Of a stretch of DNA of 47,495 nucleotides, positions 18,601 to 26,165 are shown piece after piece. The translations under genes were made by a program, and so were the position numbers. Source of the stretch: a virus. The stretch lies in the IMG/VR virus record IMGVR_UViG_3300030060_002291, positions 1 through 47,495 of that record; one strand, written 5' to 3'. Below the pieces are notes generated by a model, which was not told the origin of the DNA, did not search any database, and saw nothing but the letters and a program-made list of their open reading frames with translations. Positions within the stretch are counted from its first letter, which is position 1. Each line of letters opens with the position of its first letter.

Positions 18601-21600
18601 AATATTATGGACTATATAATGGAAGATATTACGCCTCCATCTAGTTCTATGGCTTCAGAACCAGTTGTTATAGATCCTGCTAAACCAGCAGTTAATAAAA
18701 CAAAACAAATGATTCCTGATTTTATTCCTATAGATATTTTAACTGATCCTAAAGCGTTAAATGCTTTAATTATTAGGTCAGAAAAAATTGCTAAAAATCA
18801 GACGCCTTTTATAAAAGAATATATTGCTAGACTTGGAGATGTTGTACAGTATCAAATAGCTAATGGTAATCCTGACATACTTTATAATATGTCCAGTCTT
18901 TACTCTTTATTTTTTCAAAGAGCAGACAGAACAATTGATTTAATACAAGATGTATCTGGATTAAGATTAAAATATTTTGTTAATCATATGGAAAATGTAT
19001 ACGGTCCTTCTGATGCTTATAATCAAATAAAAAGAAATAAACAAATGATTAATCAGGCAGAAAAAGAATTATACGTAGATATAAGCCAAGAAGTTCCTTT
19101 AAAAACATTTGTGCAATATGCTAAAGAAAATAATGTCTTTACAAAAATGTTAAAAGATAAAGAGTTGTTTAGAAAAACAAACAATGAATATCGTAAATAT
19201 GTATTAGAGTGGGCAGACAAAAACGAAGGATCATTAACAAAGTTAGCAGATAATACAATAGGAAAACTATTTAAAGACGCAGATGCTGTTGTATATGGAT
19301 ATAATAAAAAGAGTGAAACTATTATACCTTATAAAAATCAAGGTGCTTTAGAAAAAGATATGAAGAAGAATCCTTTGATAGAACAAATTAATCATAATAC
19401 TTTATCTAAAGTTGTTACAGATAAAATAAACTTTATGTTTCCTTTAGATGCTAATATGCGTAGTCCTGAATGGTTTGACCAAATTACAGGAATATTTCAA
19501 AGATTAGATAAATTAATTGCACCGTACGAAAAAAGATTTCAGTTAGATAGAGGTATAAAATTTAATCCAAAGACTAAACAATTAGATGAATATGGTATTT
19601 TAGTACCTACCTCTACTTTAAAAACTATTACAGAAACTATTTATACAAATCATAGTATTGCTAATCAGTTAAAAGATTTTAATTCAACTATGATTGGGTT
19701 TTATAAAAAAACATTAAACATAAAACAAAAAGGTTATAAAGATAATCAAGATGTTTTATGGGAAGTAGCTGTATTACGTCACGTATTAGGACAAGAAGGA
19801 CTTGGTCCTAAAAAGAAAAATACTTTAATGGAAGAACGATTGCAGCTACAAAAAGATTTAGATTCTGCTGAGTTAAAGTTAAAACAAATAACTAAAGATT
19901 TATATTACACAGACAAAAAAGGCAATCAACAGTTTGTTAGTCCTTCTAAGTATGTTGATATTATTAAAGATCAGGTAATACAACCTGTTATGGATTTTGC
20001 TTTAAAAACTGTAATTGAAAGTAATTATAAAAACATTGAACAAGTATTCAAAGATACTGTTTATAAAAAAGAATATAAACCAGCTAAGACATTTTTACCT
20101 AACAGTCCTTTCTTTTACCAACAAAGATTAGCTGAAATGTTTTATAATAAGAATGGATTAATTAGTCCTGCTAGATTAATTGCATATGATAAAGCTATTA
20201 GGTTAAAACAAGATACAGTTTCTGGTGCTGAAATATTACGTAATCATTTTCATTTAGATGATATACAATTTATTAAATATAGTTTAAATGTTAGAGAGCA
20301 TATTAATAATAAATATTCTAATTATTTAAATAAAGCAGGTGAAATAAATTGGAGTCTTGTTGATAAAACATTAATAGAGGGCAGTCGTAAACGTACTGTA
20401 GGAGATCAGATACGTTCTGAAATACAATCTATTATGAAGAAAATGGATGCAAGACAAATAGAAGTTGGTAAGTTTAAACACCAGAATGAGTCTTCACAGT
20501 TTTGGCCTTATATGGGTTCTTTCCTAGTTAAAGAAAATTATCAAAAAATTATTAATGAATATCTACCTCAAGAAAAACAACGTATTATGGAAAAATCTGT
20601 AGATCAATTGTTAAATAAAAATGATGCACAAGAAGTTGCAAATAAACAATTATCATTAGAAGATGCTAGAATGTTAGAGTATATAAGATTAGAAAATAGT
20701 ATTAAAGAAGTAAATACCTATGAAAATCCTTTCTTAGATAAAGATGCGATAGATATGTTAAATCAAGTATCTACTAGAAAAGATCGTGTAATATATCCTG
20801 GACAAGGTATGTCTACACACGCACGTTCAAGACTTGAAAGAGCATTACCATTTTTTAGAACTGATGGTAATGTTCCTTTAGATTATATGAACAGTATAAC
20901 TAGAGGTCTTACGCAAAACATTTCTGCGTTATATAGTAGAATATACTTAGAAACTTTTTTAAGACAAGGTAGACAAAACGAACAAATGACCGATGTTATA
21001 GATCAATGGCATAGTACTTTATTAGATTTTACCAAAGGTTATATGGGTCATCCATCTACAAGAGATATTGAAGCACACGGTTTTGGTAAAAAAGATTATG
21101 AGTTATTAAAAGAGTGGAAAGAAGCTGACTATGCACAATCTTGGAAATATGGTAAACTAAATAATGTTCAAAAGAAATTATTGTTTGATATGGAACAAGC
21201 AGCAATACCTTCTATGAATGAACAACGTAGTAAACGTAAAGAATTATTTGCTGACCAAATTAAAAAACGTGGTAAAGAAATAAAAAATATGACCAAGGAA
21301 AAACGTGATGAATTTATTGTAGAAAAAATTACACCAAAAATTAAAAAAGATTTTACTGTTTGGATGGCTGAAAGCACACAAAAAAATCTTGATGCATTAA
21401 TTGTTCCTGGGAATATTGATAAATTAAAAATTAGATACACACCTAGACAATGGTTTAGTGATGAATCCGTAGGTAATTTTTTATTACGTATAGAAGAAAA
21501 TGCTAATAAAGTATATGGTAAAGCTACTAAGACTTTATTAGGTAAAGAAAAACAAATGTTCCAAAGCTTGCCTGAAGATCCAGCAGCAAGACATAAAGCT

Positions 21601-22917
21601 ATGGTTGATATGGCAACACACGTTAGCGATCTTGAAGGTAAGTTTGAAGTATGGAGTTTGTTATTCCACCCTAAGGCAGCTATTACCAATACGTATGGTG
21701 GTTATCAAAACATTATTACCGATACTGGTTTTGAACATTTCTATAATGCTTTTAGAGAAAAGTATTTAGTAGAAAAAATATTTGCTGGTAAAACATTTAG
21801 AGTGTACGATCCTAAGACTAAAACATTCCAAGACATTGAATTGAATAGTATGAGTCGTATACATAGAATGATTGATAGTTTAGGTTTACTTGAAGGTAAC
21901 TTGTTACAAGAATTAACATATTTAACAGCTAAAGAACCTGCTAATGTTAAATTGTTTATGAGAGATTTAGTTAGAAGAGTTACTCAATACACTAAACGTA
22001 ATAAACTTTATGGTAATGATAAGGAAGTAAATGAAAAAATTGATAATTATGTTAAAGAAACTATTACAGAATTAGCAGAAAAGCATAATGTAAGTAGTTC
22101 AGCTATGGAAATTGGTAGTGTGTTTATGTCATCTACAGAAAAACATTTAAGACGTAAAGCGTTTTTAGCACACTATTTGAAAGCAAGAGAAATATATTCA
22201 GACTCTAAAGGTAATATAAAAGTTACTGATGAATTTTTAGTGAATAGTGCCAAGAAAGGCGTAGAAGGTTCCCAGTTTATTTATCACGCTACATACAGAC
22301 CAAACTTTAGTAACACTGCATTTGGTCGTGTTATGACACGTTTTCAACCATATATGTGGAATAGTATTAGACGTAGAAAACAGATCTTCGAAGACATGAT
22401 GGCAGTAGAAGGGCATCCTAACTTTGAAGTTACTAAACGTTTTGAAAGGCAGATAGCTAATGACACTATGACTATGGCACTTGCGTCATTGTTTGCGTAT
22501 AGTATATTTGAATATGCTTTATCTCCACCTATGAATATAATGAAAGATACAGCTGAGTTTTTATTCGGTGATGAGAAAACAAGAGAGCGTGCATTCTTTA
22601 ATCAGTATCCTATACAAGCATTAGCACCAGCACAAATAATAACACCGCCTGCAGCAAGGTTTATATTACCACATGTCAATGCATTAATTGATGGTAGTTA
22701 TGAAGCATTCTGGCAGTATTCAGCGTGGACTTATTTACCTGGTGGTAGATTGATAAGAGATATACACAAGACTGTGAATAGACCTGACTATCAACCATTA
22801 GGTGAAGCTATTATAGAACGTACAAGTGGTATTCCTATCAGATCACATAAGTGGTATAGACAACGATTAGAACGTGAACAACGTAATCGTGAAACTATGT
22901 TAGAAAACTTAGAGTAA
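12697..22917 (+). CDS. Giant virion protein, 3406 aa (polyvalent/ejection type)
   Basis: One uninterrupted frame of 10.2 kb, over a fifth of the genome. Small-residue hydrophobic stretches occur near residues 100-130 (LVGLAPGVVMQAMSGG) and 254-290 (GAIAGGIFGGIGEY); the middle ~2600 residues are polar, helical, Lys/Glu-rich. The C-terminal ~400 residues (TRFQPYMWNSIRRRKQ, ASLFAYSIFEYAL) resemble the end domain of giant 'large polyvalent proteins' in podoviruses and crAss-like phages. Expected role: carried in the capsid and ejected into the host with DNA. I found no RNA polymerase, protease, methylase or transglycosylase signature by eye. The translation signal is weak: the ATG lies one base after the previous stop. 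A terminator hairpin follows at 22934. Confidence 0.75.
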   Translation: MGLDRRIQLLESALNSGNLDQDQYLLGLKKFYDRIPKTFDARSLRHMESKLVDAGLPLTDGRQGQSDGLLAQVTSGLLEGFTTFGFADEPDTSTEKIANSLSHLVGLAPGVVMQAMSGGASATALVARGLRRQAKSRGITQFDTVANRLDDVGKSLQYSNNKVARGFTKLTEKLPGGKAFRSPMPVGVDTVTGEKLYGLQSLPGIAASFVQKQSTNFLKDNNIQAASFIHKNVFKNRFMSAETRDNIVNQSVHLGLLLGASAREQGVAGMGQAAVSGAIAGGIFGGIGEYANIGRMLSSSNVGVRTAGEKIVRGFAKALKEQPNRRDQFETINFLMKGTAGAAYGTTTAKLHNMPLEDQIYETLMAVFFSVNSRASFENRATRDIFNSEKIIPRDLKMKEARKWLTQQPWYQNESSAYKTYWSRYLKDIQRQQMDYVTQNYYDIVAILAPQYKALKEQGLITPEMEAKAKTDSKTRQDLLEKLYEAAERTEKSYEDLYNKDQVEQEVAKKEFEFSSIEMDKEVRYIEQDTSLASEYLPKQRSLKGIFIDIKRKGTPKAKDLDVQELHQLFKKKAIDNNFVPDLFIKQIEKDYSIKVTPEQTRDLQQAIHKYKHLDKFKISRIYIVPEVTEKRLKERKNTEPVFEKEAPEVDIYNKPIGGKKSGTKEDQGSRINKIYANKNEQIHLDIDYLTTVISSRYFDATSGKYKPGSEIGNVSPLGIDIFAFPSKKSKDPVNASRFMTDKQLEQIQEGLSKDGLYIHAAVSDTGRLQVRAYPWSTKKNTTNYLNDKDLKKIDRAIRKGDYFEEKIPTDPKKYKENVAFVIWRMKELNLLDEVSKYKYSNTGGFEVSTKGNFLGKQFSALNARLKDGRTIEEAYQQAKGTGKGKPAKDPNFDYYGTYKSLWKQWAKENPGKIKELKDFLDKNNITTLTDRFATTENRQDRAIVEILNEQTTFNKEYTVDNIIEKLPQYLNSEPYTDVTKMQKYTKHMTGVEVPIDKEFIKDEYIHVVASDLDGSIKGLGKAMEKFNSGTDGGSLLRAAKFDRLAEAYGLDPETGVIKTIHLHRPGKFEDGTNRGTVIIKTATFRMPPDMEKSIDLYEKQNNEKNPIDYIHYDTSVKEYSGKKRPVFEPNTMSVNITLKSTWKSKLEDNYINLDVYENFNKLEKLKLLRQVTSNLNTIDFDPSTSEGALFWKEWATIINKSARGDKDANLQVETAFKNNQPIPDKIDIDSIDIRFIGDVFYNSPDSITARSLLRKLFNNDRNAERDRKIEQSFNDYGIETYNKQLIEDYLISTNFEPGSYMRPGVLDFINESISTYMFKRLTRPIVEESFSSKLGLYDALIRNKKQTYSKASKGLANNEFMLYEGAREIPITDPLTNKKTTLGKFWDKFEKEYAKDQSSETFKKLDEARKNIMYIRSPMVSNSGVRIGTFVGFLKGRKGLSLVSNELNDFYMNGADKDIDSAHVFWSMPKDVTKAYNKTSIQRGLERDGEMIGLDDPVIAKELANAKFPEAQTRGQQLADMISVNSKIKNGIFSAIGKDSVGYITNQFQIAKLEMDLISQRGLLKDKQLWQDLNIDQNVVQSTFIDANKLLDVDLPSGTTQRVRKKYKESLLDKEERLVLRDMYKLVFSKVRKGEEPLDAEVVSQEYLTMTEGTTGYMRLIAQELSGLKMEINPYNVIDKEAVIPMLKDLSAVMKDHPLFKRANLRKFDEWFMEGIDAKEFDTINNYPPFLWNKVSGIVDLSSALKKAQTFKDHAVKNLDMDPQQVDKFIVDVIETTFEQRNKIYQAFDRNRQWYKKQNTRSYGDQILFTKESLKEQLEVLSNARKNIGKPLNPLTKRLVEDLFDVFYIANPVLDLNFTGFRGQKRFQFLENVNAAIDALVKDKAEFEKLNKGSEEFPNQSKLEDLYEQRGALQREFVGSLPDLEQTWSIKARNKQYMARERYNTLLEVSKEKQERIEKFKKDFDYDNIMDYIMEDITPPSSSMASEPVVIDPAKPAVNKTKQMIPDFIPIDILTDPKALNALIIRSEKIAKNQTPFIKEYIARLGDVVQYQIANGNPDILYNMSSLYSLFFQRADRTIDLIQDVSGLRLKYFVNHMENVYGPSDAYNQIKRNKQMINQAEKELYVDISQEVPLKTFVQYAKENNVFTKMLKDKELFRKTNNEYRKYVLEWADKNEGSLTKLADNTIGKLFKDADAVVYGYNKKSETIIPYKNQGALEKDMKKNPLIEQINHNTLSKVVTDKINFMFPLDANMRSPEWFDQITGIFQRLDKLIAPYEKRFQLDRGIKFNPKTKQLDEYGILVPTSTLKTITETIYTNHSIANQLKDFNSTMIGFYKKTLNIKQKGYKDNQDVLWEVAVLRHVLGQEGLGPKKKNTLMEERLQLQKDLDSAELKLKQITKDLYYTDKKGNQQFVSPSKYVDIIKDQVIQPVMDFALKTVIESNYKNIEQVFKDTVYKKEYKPAKTFLPNSPFFYQQRLAEMFYNKNGLISPARLIAYDKAIRLKQDTVSGAEILRNHFHLDDIQFIKYSLNVREHINNKYSNYLNKAGEINWSLVDKTLIEGSRKRTVGDQIRSEIQSIMKKMDARQIEVGKFKHQNESSQFWPYMGSFLVKENYQKIINEYLPQEKQRIMEKSVDQLLNKNDAQEVANKQLSLEDARMLEYIRLENSIKEVNTYENPFLDKDAIDMLNQVSTRKDRVIYPGQGMSTHARSRLERALPFFRTDGNVPLDYMNSITRGLTQNISALYSRIYLETFLRQGRQNEQMTDVIDQWHSTLLDFTKGYMGHPSTRDIEAHGFGKKDYELLKEWKEADYAQSWKYGKLNNVQKKLLFDMEQAAIPSMNEQRSKRKELFADQIKKRGKEIKNMTKEKRDEFIVEKITPKIKKDFTVWMAESTQKNLDALIVPGNIDKLKIRYTPRQWFSDESVGNFLLRIEENANKVYGKATKTLLGKEKQMFQSLPEDPAARHKAMVDMATHVSDLEGKFEVWSLLFHPKAAITNTYGGYQNIITDTGFEHFYNAFREKYLVEKIFAGKTFRVYDPKTKTFQDIELNSMSRIHRMIDSLGLLEGNLLQELTYLTAKEPANVKLFMRDLVRRVTQYTKRNKLYGNDKEVNEKIDNYVKETITELAEKHNVSSSAMEIGSVFMSSTEKHLRRKAFLAHYLKAREIYSDSKGNIKVTDEFLVNSAKKGVEGSQFIYHATYRPNFSNTAFGRVMTRFQPYMWNSIRRRKQIFEDMMAVEGHPNFEVTKRFERQIANDTMTMALASLFAYSIFEYALSPPMNIMKDTAEFLFGDEKTRERAFFNQYPIQALAPAQIITPPAARFILPHVNALIDGSYEAFWQYSAWTYLPGGRLIRDIHKTVNRPDYQPLGEAIIERTSGIPIRSHKWYRQRLEREQRNRETMLENLE

Positions 22918-23052
22918 GTTATCTATTCTACTCAATAAAATTTTCGTCTTATCTTTTTTTGCAGACAAAAATTTTATTTGTTTTTTTAAAAGATTATTAA
23001 TTTCTTTTAATTCATTTTTTATCATTATTAATTCTTTTTTCTGTAACTCCAT
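22909..23052 (-). CDS. Small helical protein (47 aa), last gene of the leftward block
   Basis: MELQKKELIMIKNELKEINN then LLKKQIKFLSAKKDK and an end SRIDNLL: one long charged helix with heptad leucine/isoleucine spacing. AAGGAG lies 6 bases before the ATG, the best evidence that it is real. It is convergent with the giant gene and overlaps its last 9 bases. Its coding sequence also contains the terminator hairpin that serves the + strand. It follows directly after the two large RNA folds at 23066-23371. Confidence 0.6.
   Translation of the reverse strand: MELQKKELIMIKNELKEINNLLKKQIKFLSAKKDKTKILLSRIDNLL
22934..22987 (+). terminator. Rho-independent-type terminator after the giant gene
   Basis: Arms 22934-22944 (AATAAAATTTT) and 22968-22978 (AAAATTTTATT) pair over 11 bp; after one mismatch four more pairs extend the stem (GTCT/AGAC). 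It is followed by TGTTTTTTT. The T-run lies only on the rightward side, so it ends + strand transcription. AT-rich stem, hence moderate strength. Confidence 0.65.
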
Positions 23053-23065
23053 ATTTACTCCTTAG

Positions 23066-23248
23066 ATATTGCAGTACGAATAATTAGGCTTCGCCTCACT
23101 CGTAACATTTGTCGAGTGGTAGGGTACCACGCTCACTCTATCGCTTTCTATGTATAATCATCTATCCTTCGTGTATGTTTTTCTATTCCATACTGTCCTA
23201 TAGCCTTTACTTAATAACGCTTAACGAGGACTATCTATACTGCAATAT
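23066..23248 (-). ncRNA. Candidate structured RNA, element B (183 nt)
   Basis: The ends pair perfectly over 11 bp (ATATTGCAGTA at 23066-23076 with TACTGCAATAT at 23238-23248). Inside are nested local stems: AGGC/GCCT at 23086-23096; CACTCG/CGAGTG at 23097-23118, competing with GTGGTA/TACCAC at 23116-23130; GTATG/CATAC at 23174-23195; and GTCCT/AGGAC at 23197-23231. I see no credible reading frame on either strand. It precedes the 23052 gene on the leftward transcript and may be a leader, a processing unit or an independent RNA. Strand is inferred from neighbours. It matches no RNA family I can recognise. Confidence 0.45.
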
Positions 23249-23260
23249 ATTTTATTTATG

Positions 23261-23371
23261 ATTGCGGCCTAGGTAATAATCTCTATTACACCAAATACGA
23301 AACTACACGGACTAATGTATAGTTTGTTTTAGTAGCCAACCAAGGTGTCTTTTCGAAACCTAGGCCACAAT
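23261..23371 (-). ncRNA. Candidate structured RNA, element A (111 nt)
   Basis: Closed by a 14-bp helix: 23261-23274 (ATTGCGGCCTAGGT) with 23358-23371 (ACCTAGGCCACAAT). The single imperfect pair, 23265/23367, is C-A on the + strand but G-U in leftward RNA. Inside, ACACC/GGTGT (23288-23292 with 23344-23348) encloses a bulged hairpin, AAACTACA at 23300-23307 with TGTATAGTTT at 23316-23325. The motif TTGGTTGGCTAC (leftward sense, 23343-23332) lies within it and recurs at 32212-32201. Starts 6 bases after the stop of the 23377 gene. No coding frame. Confidence 0.5.
23332..23343 (-). repeat. Shared 12-base motif, copy 1
   Basis: Reads TTGGTTGGCTAC leftward; identical to 32201-32212. Both copies lie in structured intergenic RNA. 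Here it is predicted to be in a loop-side region of element A; in the other copy most of it forms one arm of the closing helix. Confidence 0.5.
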
Positions 23372-23376
23372 ATTAT

Positions 23377-23553
23377 TTAATCAGCGCAACTATCACAATT
23401 TTGTGGTCCTTGAACATCACTTATATTTACATCATCGTGATCTAATTTATCTTCAGTTTTTCTCAAAACTTCATTATTACTCTTTTCTTGTTCAAGGATA
23501 ATTTTCTGTGCTATAGATATAATTGCATCTATTTCATTCTTGCTCAAAGTCAT
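23377..23553 (-). CDS. Small acidic protein (58 aa) with CXXC end
   Basis: MTLSKNEIDAIISIAQKIIL, then an acidic stretch (EDKLDHDDVNISDVQ) and the end CDSCAD. AGGAG stands 7 bases before the ATG, and the frame overlaps the resolvase-like gene by 20 bases, as is common in this block. The helical N-terminus plus C-terminal CxxC could bind a metal or a partner. Unknown family. Confidence 0.6.
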   Translation of the reverse strand: MTLSKNEIDAIISIAQKIILEQEKSNNEVLRKTEDKLDHDDVNISDVQGPQNCDSCAD

Positions 23554-23881
23554 CTATATTCTCCTTTTCTATTTGAAGCAATCTTAAGAATCTCTTTAAT
23601 GGTATTATAGCAAGAGCTTCTTTTCTATCCATACGTGTAACAACAGCATCGACATCATCGCCATGATAGTCTGGATACAACCATTGTGCAACTTTCTTTC
23701 TTCGTTTTGCCTGTATTGTTGTATGTTCAACTATTACGTCAACAACTTCTGATTTACCTAACGATCTACCATCGGAAGCATAGGCCCGCTTCGCAGACAG
23801 GCCTATCTTCTTCGCATCGTTTACAATCTCTCTTTCGAGATTATTGCCACGTATTTTATTCTTATGCGTCACTTGCAGCAA
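23534..23881 (-). CDS. Hjc-like Holliday-junction resolvase / PD-(D/E)XK nuclease
   Basis: 115 residues; TTG start at 23881, or GTG at 23872 (no clear SD for either). The pattern follows archaeal-type Hjc: basic RG (R11-G12) followed by LEREIV (E16/E18), then D48 (EVVDVIV) and Q57-A-K59 (TIQAKRRKK). The usual E-x-K is Q-x-K, an accepted variant in this superfamily. Such enzymes cleave four-way DNA junctions symmetrically. A phage that recombines or packages from branched concatemers needs one; the annealing protein and SSB are in the same block. It could alternatively be a different PD-(D/E)XK nuclease. Confidence 0.7.
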   Translation of the reverse strand: MLQVTHKNKIRGNNLEREIVNDAKKIGLSAKRAYASDGRSLGKSEVVDVIVEHTTIQAKRRKKVAQWLYPDYHGDDVDAVVTRMDRKEALAIIPLKRFLRLLQIEKENIDDFEQE

Positions 23882-24128
23882 GATTTGTATTCATCTCAAT
23901 GATGTTAAAATCTTCCTTGTATTTTTCGACAGCTTCTGGAGATTCATCCCAGGATCTAAATCCTGTACTCATCTCTAATGGGCCAACTCGAAAATTAAAC
24001 CACAAGTGATTACCGAAGTTACTATCCATTTTGCTACTAAGTCTAAAGAACTTCAATAGTCTTAGTTCTGCTTTCTGGATATTATTTTTGTCAGTATACT
24101 TCGTTGTTATGAAATGTTTCAGTTTCAT
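23862..24128 (-). CDS. Unknown small protein (88 aa)
   Basis: MKLKHFITTKYTDKNNIQKA, then RLLKFFRLSSKMDSNF, then LWFNFRVGPLEMS and an acidic helical end. GGGAG lies 5 bases before the ATG. It overlaps the primase-helicase end by 38 bases and the resolvase start by 20. Mixed alpha/beta composition; no motif recognised. Its position between two DNA-metabolism genes suggests a replication accessory role. Confidence 0.65.
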   Translation of the reverse strand: MKLKHFITTKYTDKNNIQKAELRLLKFFRLSSKMDSNFGNHLWFNFRVGPLEMSTGFRSWDESPEAVEKYKEDFNIIEMNTNLAASDA

Positions 24129-25932
24129 TATTTCTCCCTATTAGGTTGAATTGCATTGTATTAGTATCAAACGTTGCAGACATTTCGAAACTACCTTCAT
24201 CACGTGATTTTACTGATTGTACTACACGCAATGAATCATCTCTATTACCTTTAATAAGTATTACCTTATCGGCTTTCTGTACTACGTTGCTTGAACCTTT
24301 CAACGAATGCAAGTTAATTACATTATTAGATGCAGACGTTTTGTTTAAGTGATGTATTGCAACTATAATTACATTTGTCTTTTGTGCTATTTGCTTTAAA
24401 GCTCCTATAATTACATTTTGCTTTTCTATTTCACCTTTAACAAAATCTACCTGTATCTCGTCAGTAGTATCGACTACTAAGACCTTAGGTTGGTACTCAG
24501 CTACTACTTTCTTTATTGCATCTATTCTTGGTGCTATTGTCATTACTTGCACATGATCTAGCTTATCCTCTAAAGTAAAGTCTGGATTATTAGTATATTG
24601 TTCCATAATCCATTGTTTATCTTTACCAACAGCTATTTGTGCAAATCGTCTAAATATTAATTGCTCATTCATCTCAAGAGATAAAAACAATGTGTGCTGC
24701 TTTGCCTTGACAATAATGTCTTGTATGAAAGCAGTTTTACCTAAACCAGTATCACCAGAAAATACTACAAGTTCTCCTGGTGCAAAGCTATAAGGTTGAC
24801 ACCCATATATTTTATCTAGCTTGATAGAGTTTTGTGTCAATGTATTTGTAAGATAATCTCTTAATGACAACTCTAGTTCATTAATATTCTTAATGTCTAG
24901 TTTGTAGTCTTTACGTTTATAGTAAATACATTTAGAGTCACAATATTCTGCCATGATGTGATCATCACAACCATATTGATAATTACCTTCATATACATTA
25001 GTTACAGTTCTGGTTACTTCGTCTTGTGACATTTCACCACTACTCCAAGTAAGCATACCATTTAGTGCGACAATGAATGGAATACCAGCACGTTTATATG
25101 TACTAGACATACGCATCATCTTGTTGTTTCTTGCTCCGATATGTGGACCTTCATTAAATATATGTTGCATACACGATACTACTGAACTGACTTCTGAACT
25201 GTTTCTTGTTAAGTCATTCTTAGTAGCTATCGTTTGCGATGCAATAATCATAGATTGTAAATAAGGCTCTACCTTTGGTTCTTTAAATAAAGTTTCAAAA
25301 AAGTTATCTGAATCTTCATTTACCCAATCAAGATAGTTTTCCTTGCTCGATGCATATTTCTCAAGTTTATTCCAAGATAATTCACCTAGTTGTGCCAATG
25401 GTATCCATATTTTATGCAAATGTGTTTTAGGATTTAAAGACCATTTAGTTCTTATTATCCTAGTTTTATCATAGATTGAATCAGCAAAATCAAAGTGTTT
25501 GTTCATAGTAAGTCGTAACTTATCGTGAACAGTGCTACTTTGTTGCAATCCAAACACATTTTTCATTTCTATATGAAAGCCAGTACCACTAAACCATAGG
25601 TTTATGTCTTCTTCCATTACACCCTTATCAAACATTTCTGATAAACACGCTTCTATATATCCAAGCATTTGCTCTTTTGGTATTTCACCTTTATCAACAT
25701 CTAAGATAATATAGTCAATTGCACAAGGACCAGAATAGTTCTTTACAGTTCCTGTGTCTTGTACGTGTTTATCGAATGTTTCATTAAACACAAAGTAAGA
25801 ACGATACATCTCGTTCTTCCAAGAGTTTTCTAATACCAGCTTTTGGTATTTAGAATTAGATACTACATTATTTCTATACTGAATTCCTCCAGTAACTACT
25901 TCTACGAAGCATTGATTTTCTGTATTCTCCAT
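24091..25932 (-). CDS. AEP-type primase fused to RecA-fold (DnaB-like) helicase
   Basis: 613 residues. The N-terminal domain is an archaeo-eukaryotic primase/PrimPol: motif I D78-V-D80 (YIILDVDKG), motif II SGTGFH (115-120) and motif III D151/D155 followed by RIIRTKWSLNPKT (158-170). A linker reads GARNNKMMRM, then has clustered Cys (C322, C331, C335) that may hold zinc or an Fe-S cluster. The C-terminal ATPase has Walker A GDTGLGKT (393-400), a LSLEM element and Walker B VLVVDTTD, like the DnaB/T7 gp4 helicase core. It should lay primers and unwind DNA at phage forks. This is not the DnaG-type fusion of T7. Host polymerase must extend, as no phage polymerase is seen. Confidence 0.9.
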   Translation of the reverse strand: MENTENQCFVEVVTGGIQYRNNVVSNSKYQKLVLENSWKNEMYRSYFVFNETFDKHVQDTGTVKNYSGPCAIDYIILDVDKGEIPKEQMLGYIEACLSEMFDKGVMEEDINLWFSGTGFHIEMKNVFGLQQSSTVHDKLRLTMNKHFDFADSIYDKTRIIRTKWSLNPKTHLHKIWIPLAQLGELSWNKLEKYASSKENYLDWVNEDSDNFFETLFKEPKVEPYLQSMIIASQTIATKNDLTRNSSEVSSVVSCMQHIFNEGPHIGARNNKMMRMSSTYKRAGIPFIVALNGMLTWSSGEMSQDEVTRTVTNVYEGNYQYGCDDHIMAEYCDSKCIYYKRKDYKLDIKNINELELSLRDYLTNTLTQNSIKLDKIYGCQPYSFAPGELVVFSGDTGLGKTAFIQDIIVKAKQHTLFLSLEMNEQLIFRRFAQIAVGKDKQWIMEQYTNNPDFTLEDKLDHVQVMTIAPRIDAIKKVVAEYQPKVLVVDTTDEIQVDFVKGEIEKQNVIIGALKQIAQKTNVIIVAIHHLNKTSASNNVINLHSLKGSSNVVQKADKVILIKGNRDDSLRVVQSVKSRDEGSFEMSATFDTNTMQFNLIGRNNETETFHNNEVY

Positions 25933-26165
25933 CCCTTACTCTTATTGTTATTGTGTTTAACTTCTTCTAATCTCATATCAAGAGTTTCTAGTAAACCATC
26001 ATTACTTCTGATATCTCTAAATGCTCTTGAATATGTACTAGCTGTATGTGTTTTATCGTATTTTAGATTACCATAAATAGGTACATCTCTCTCAAAGTCA
26101 AACGAATAAAACGTTTCACCAGCTTTTGATTGTAACCAATTTAAGACTATTGTTTTAGCAGTCAT
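25902..26165 (-). CDS. Small protein with possible winged-helix fold (87 aa)
   Basis: MTAKTIVLNWLQSKAGETFY, then a helix-turn-helix-like part (HTASTYSRAFRDIRSND) and basic end KSKGWRIQKINAS. The spacing hints at a winged helix (helix, wing GWRIQK), i.e. DNA binding, but this is weak. It overlaps the primase-helicase start by 31 bases and begins at the SSB stop (TAATG). Possible helicase loader or origin protein by position; inference. Confidence 0.6.
   Translation of the reverse strand: MTAKTIVLNWLQSKAGETFYSFDFERDVPIYGNLKYDKTHTASTYSRAFRDIRSNDGLLETLDMRLEEVKHNNNKSKGWRIQKINAS

Noticed and set aside
12697-22917. N4-type virion RNA polymerase in the giant protein
   Set aside because: I found no convincing polymerase motif set by eye; a DLDGS at about residue 1012 is not enough.
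23066-23371. tRNA, tmRNA or group I intron in the structured gap
   Set aside because: No acceptor/T-loop (GGTTC-A) pattern, no CCA end, no intron core motifs, and no interrupted gene on either side.
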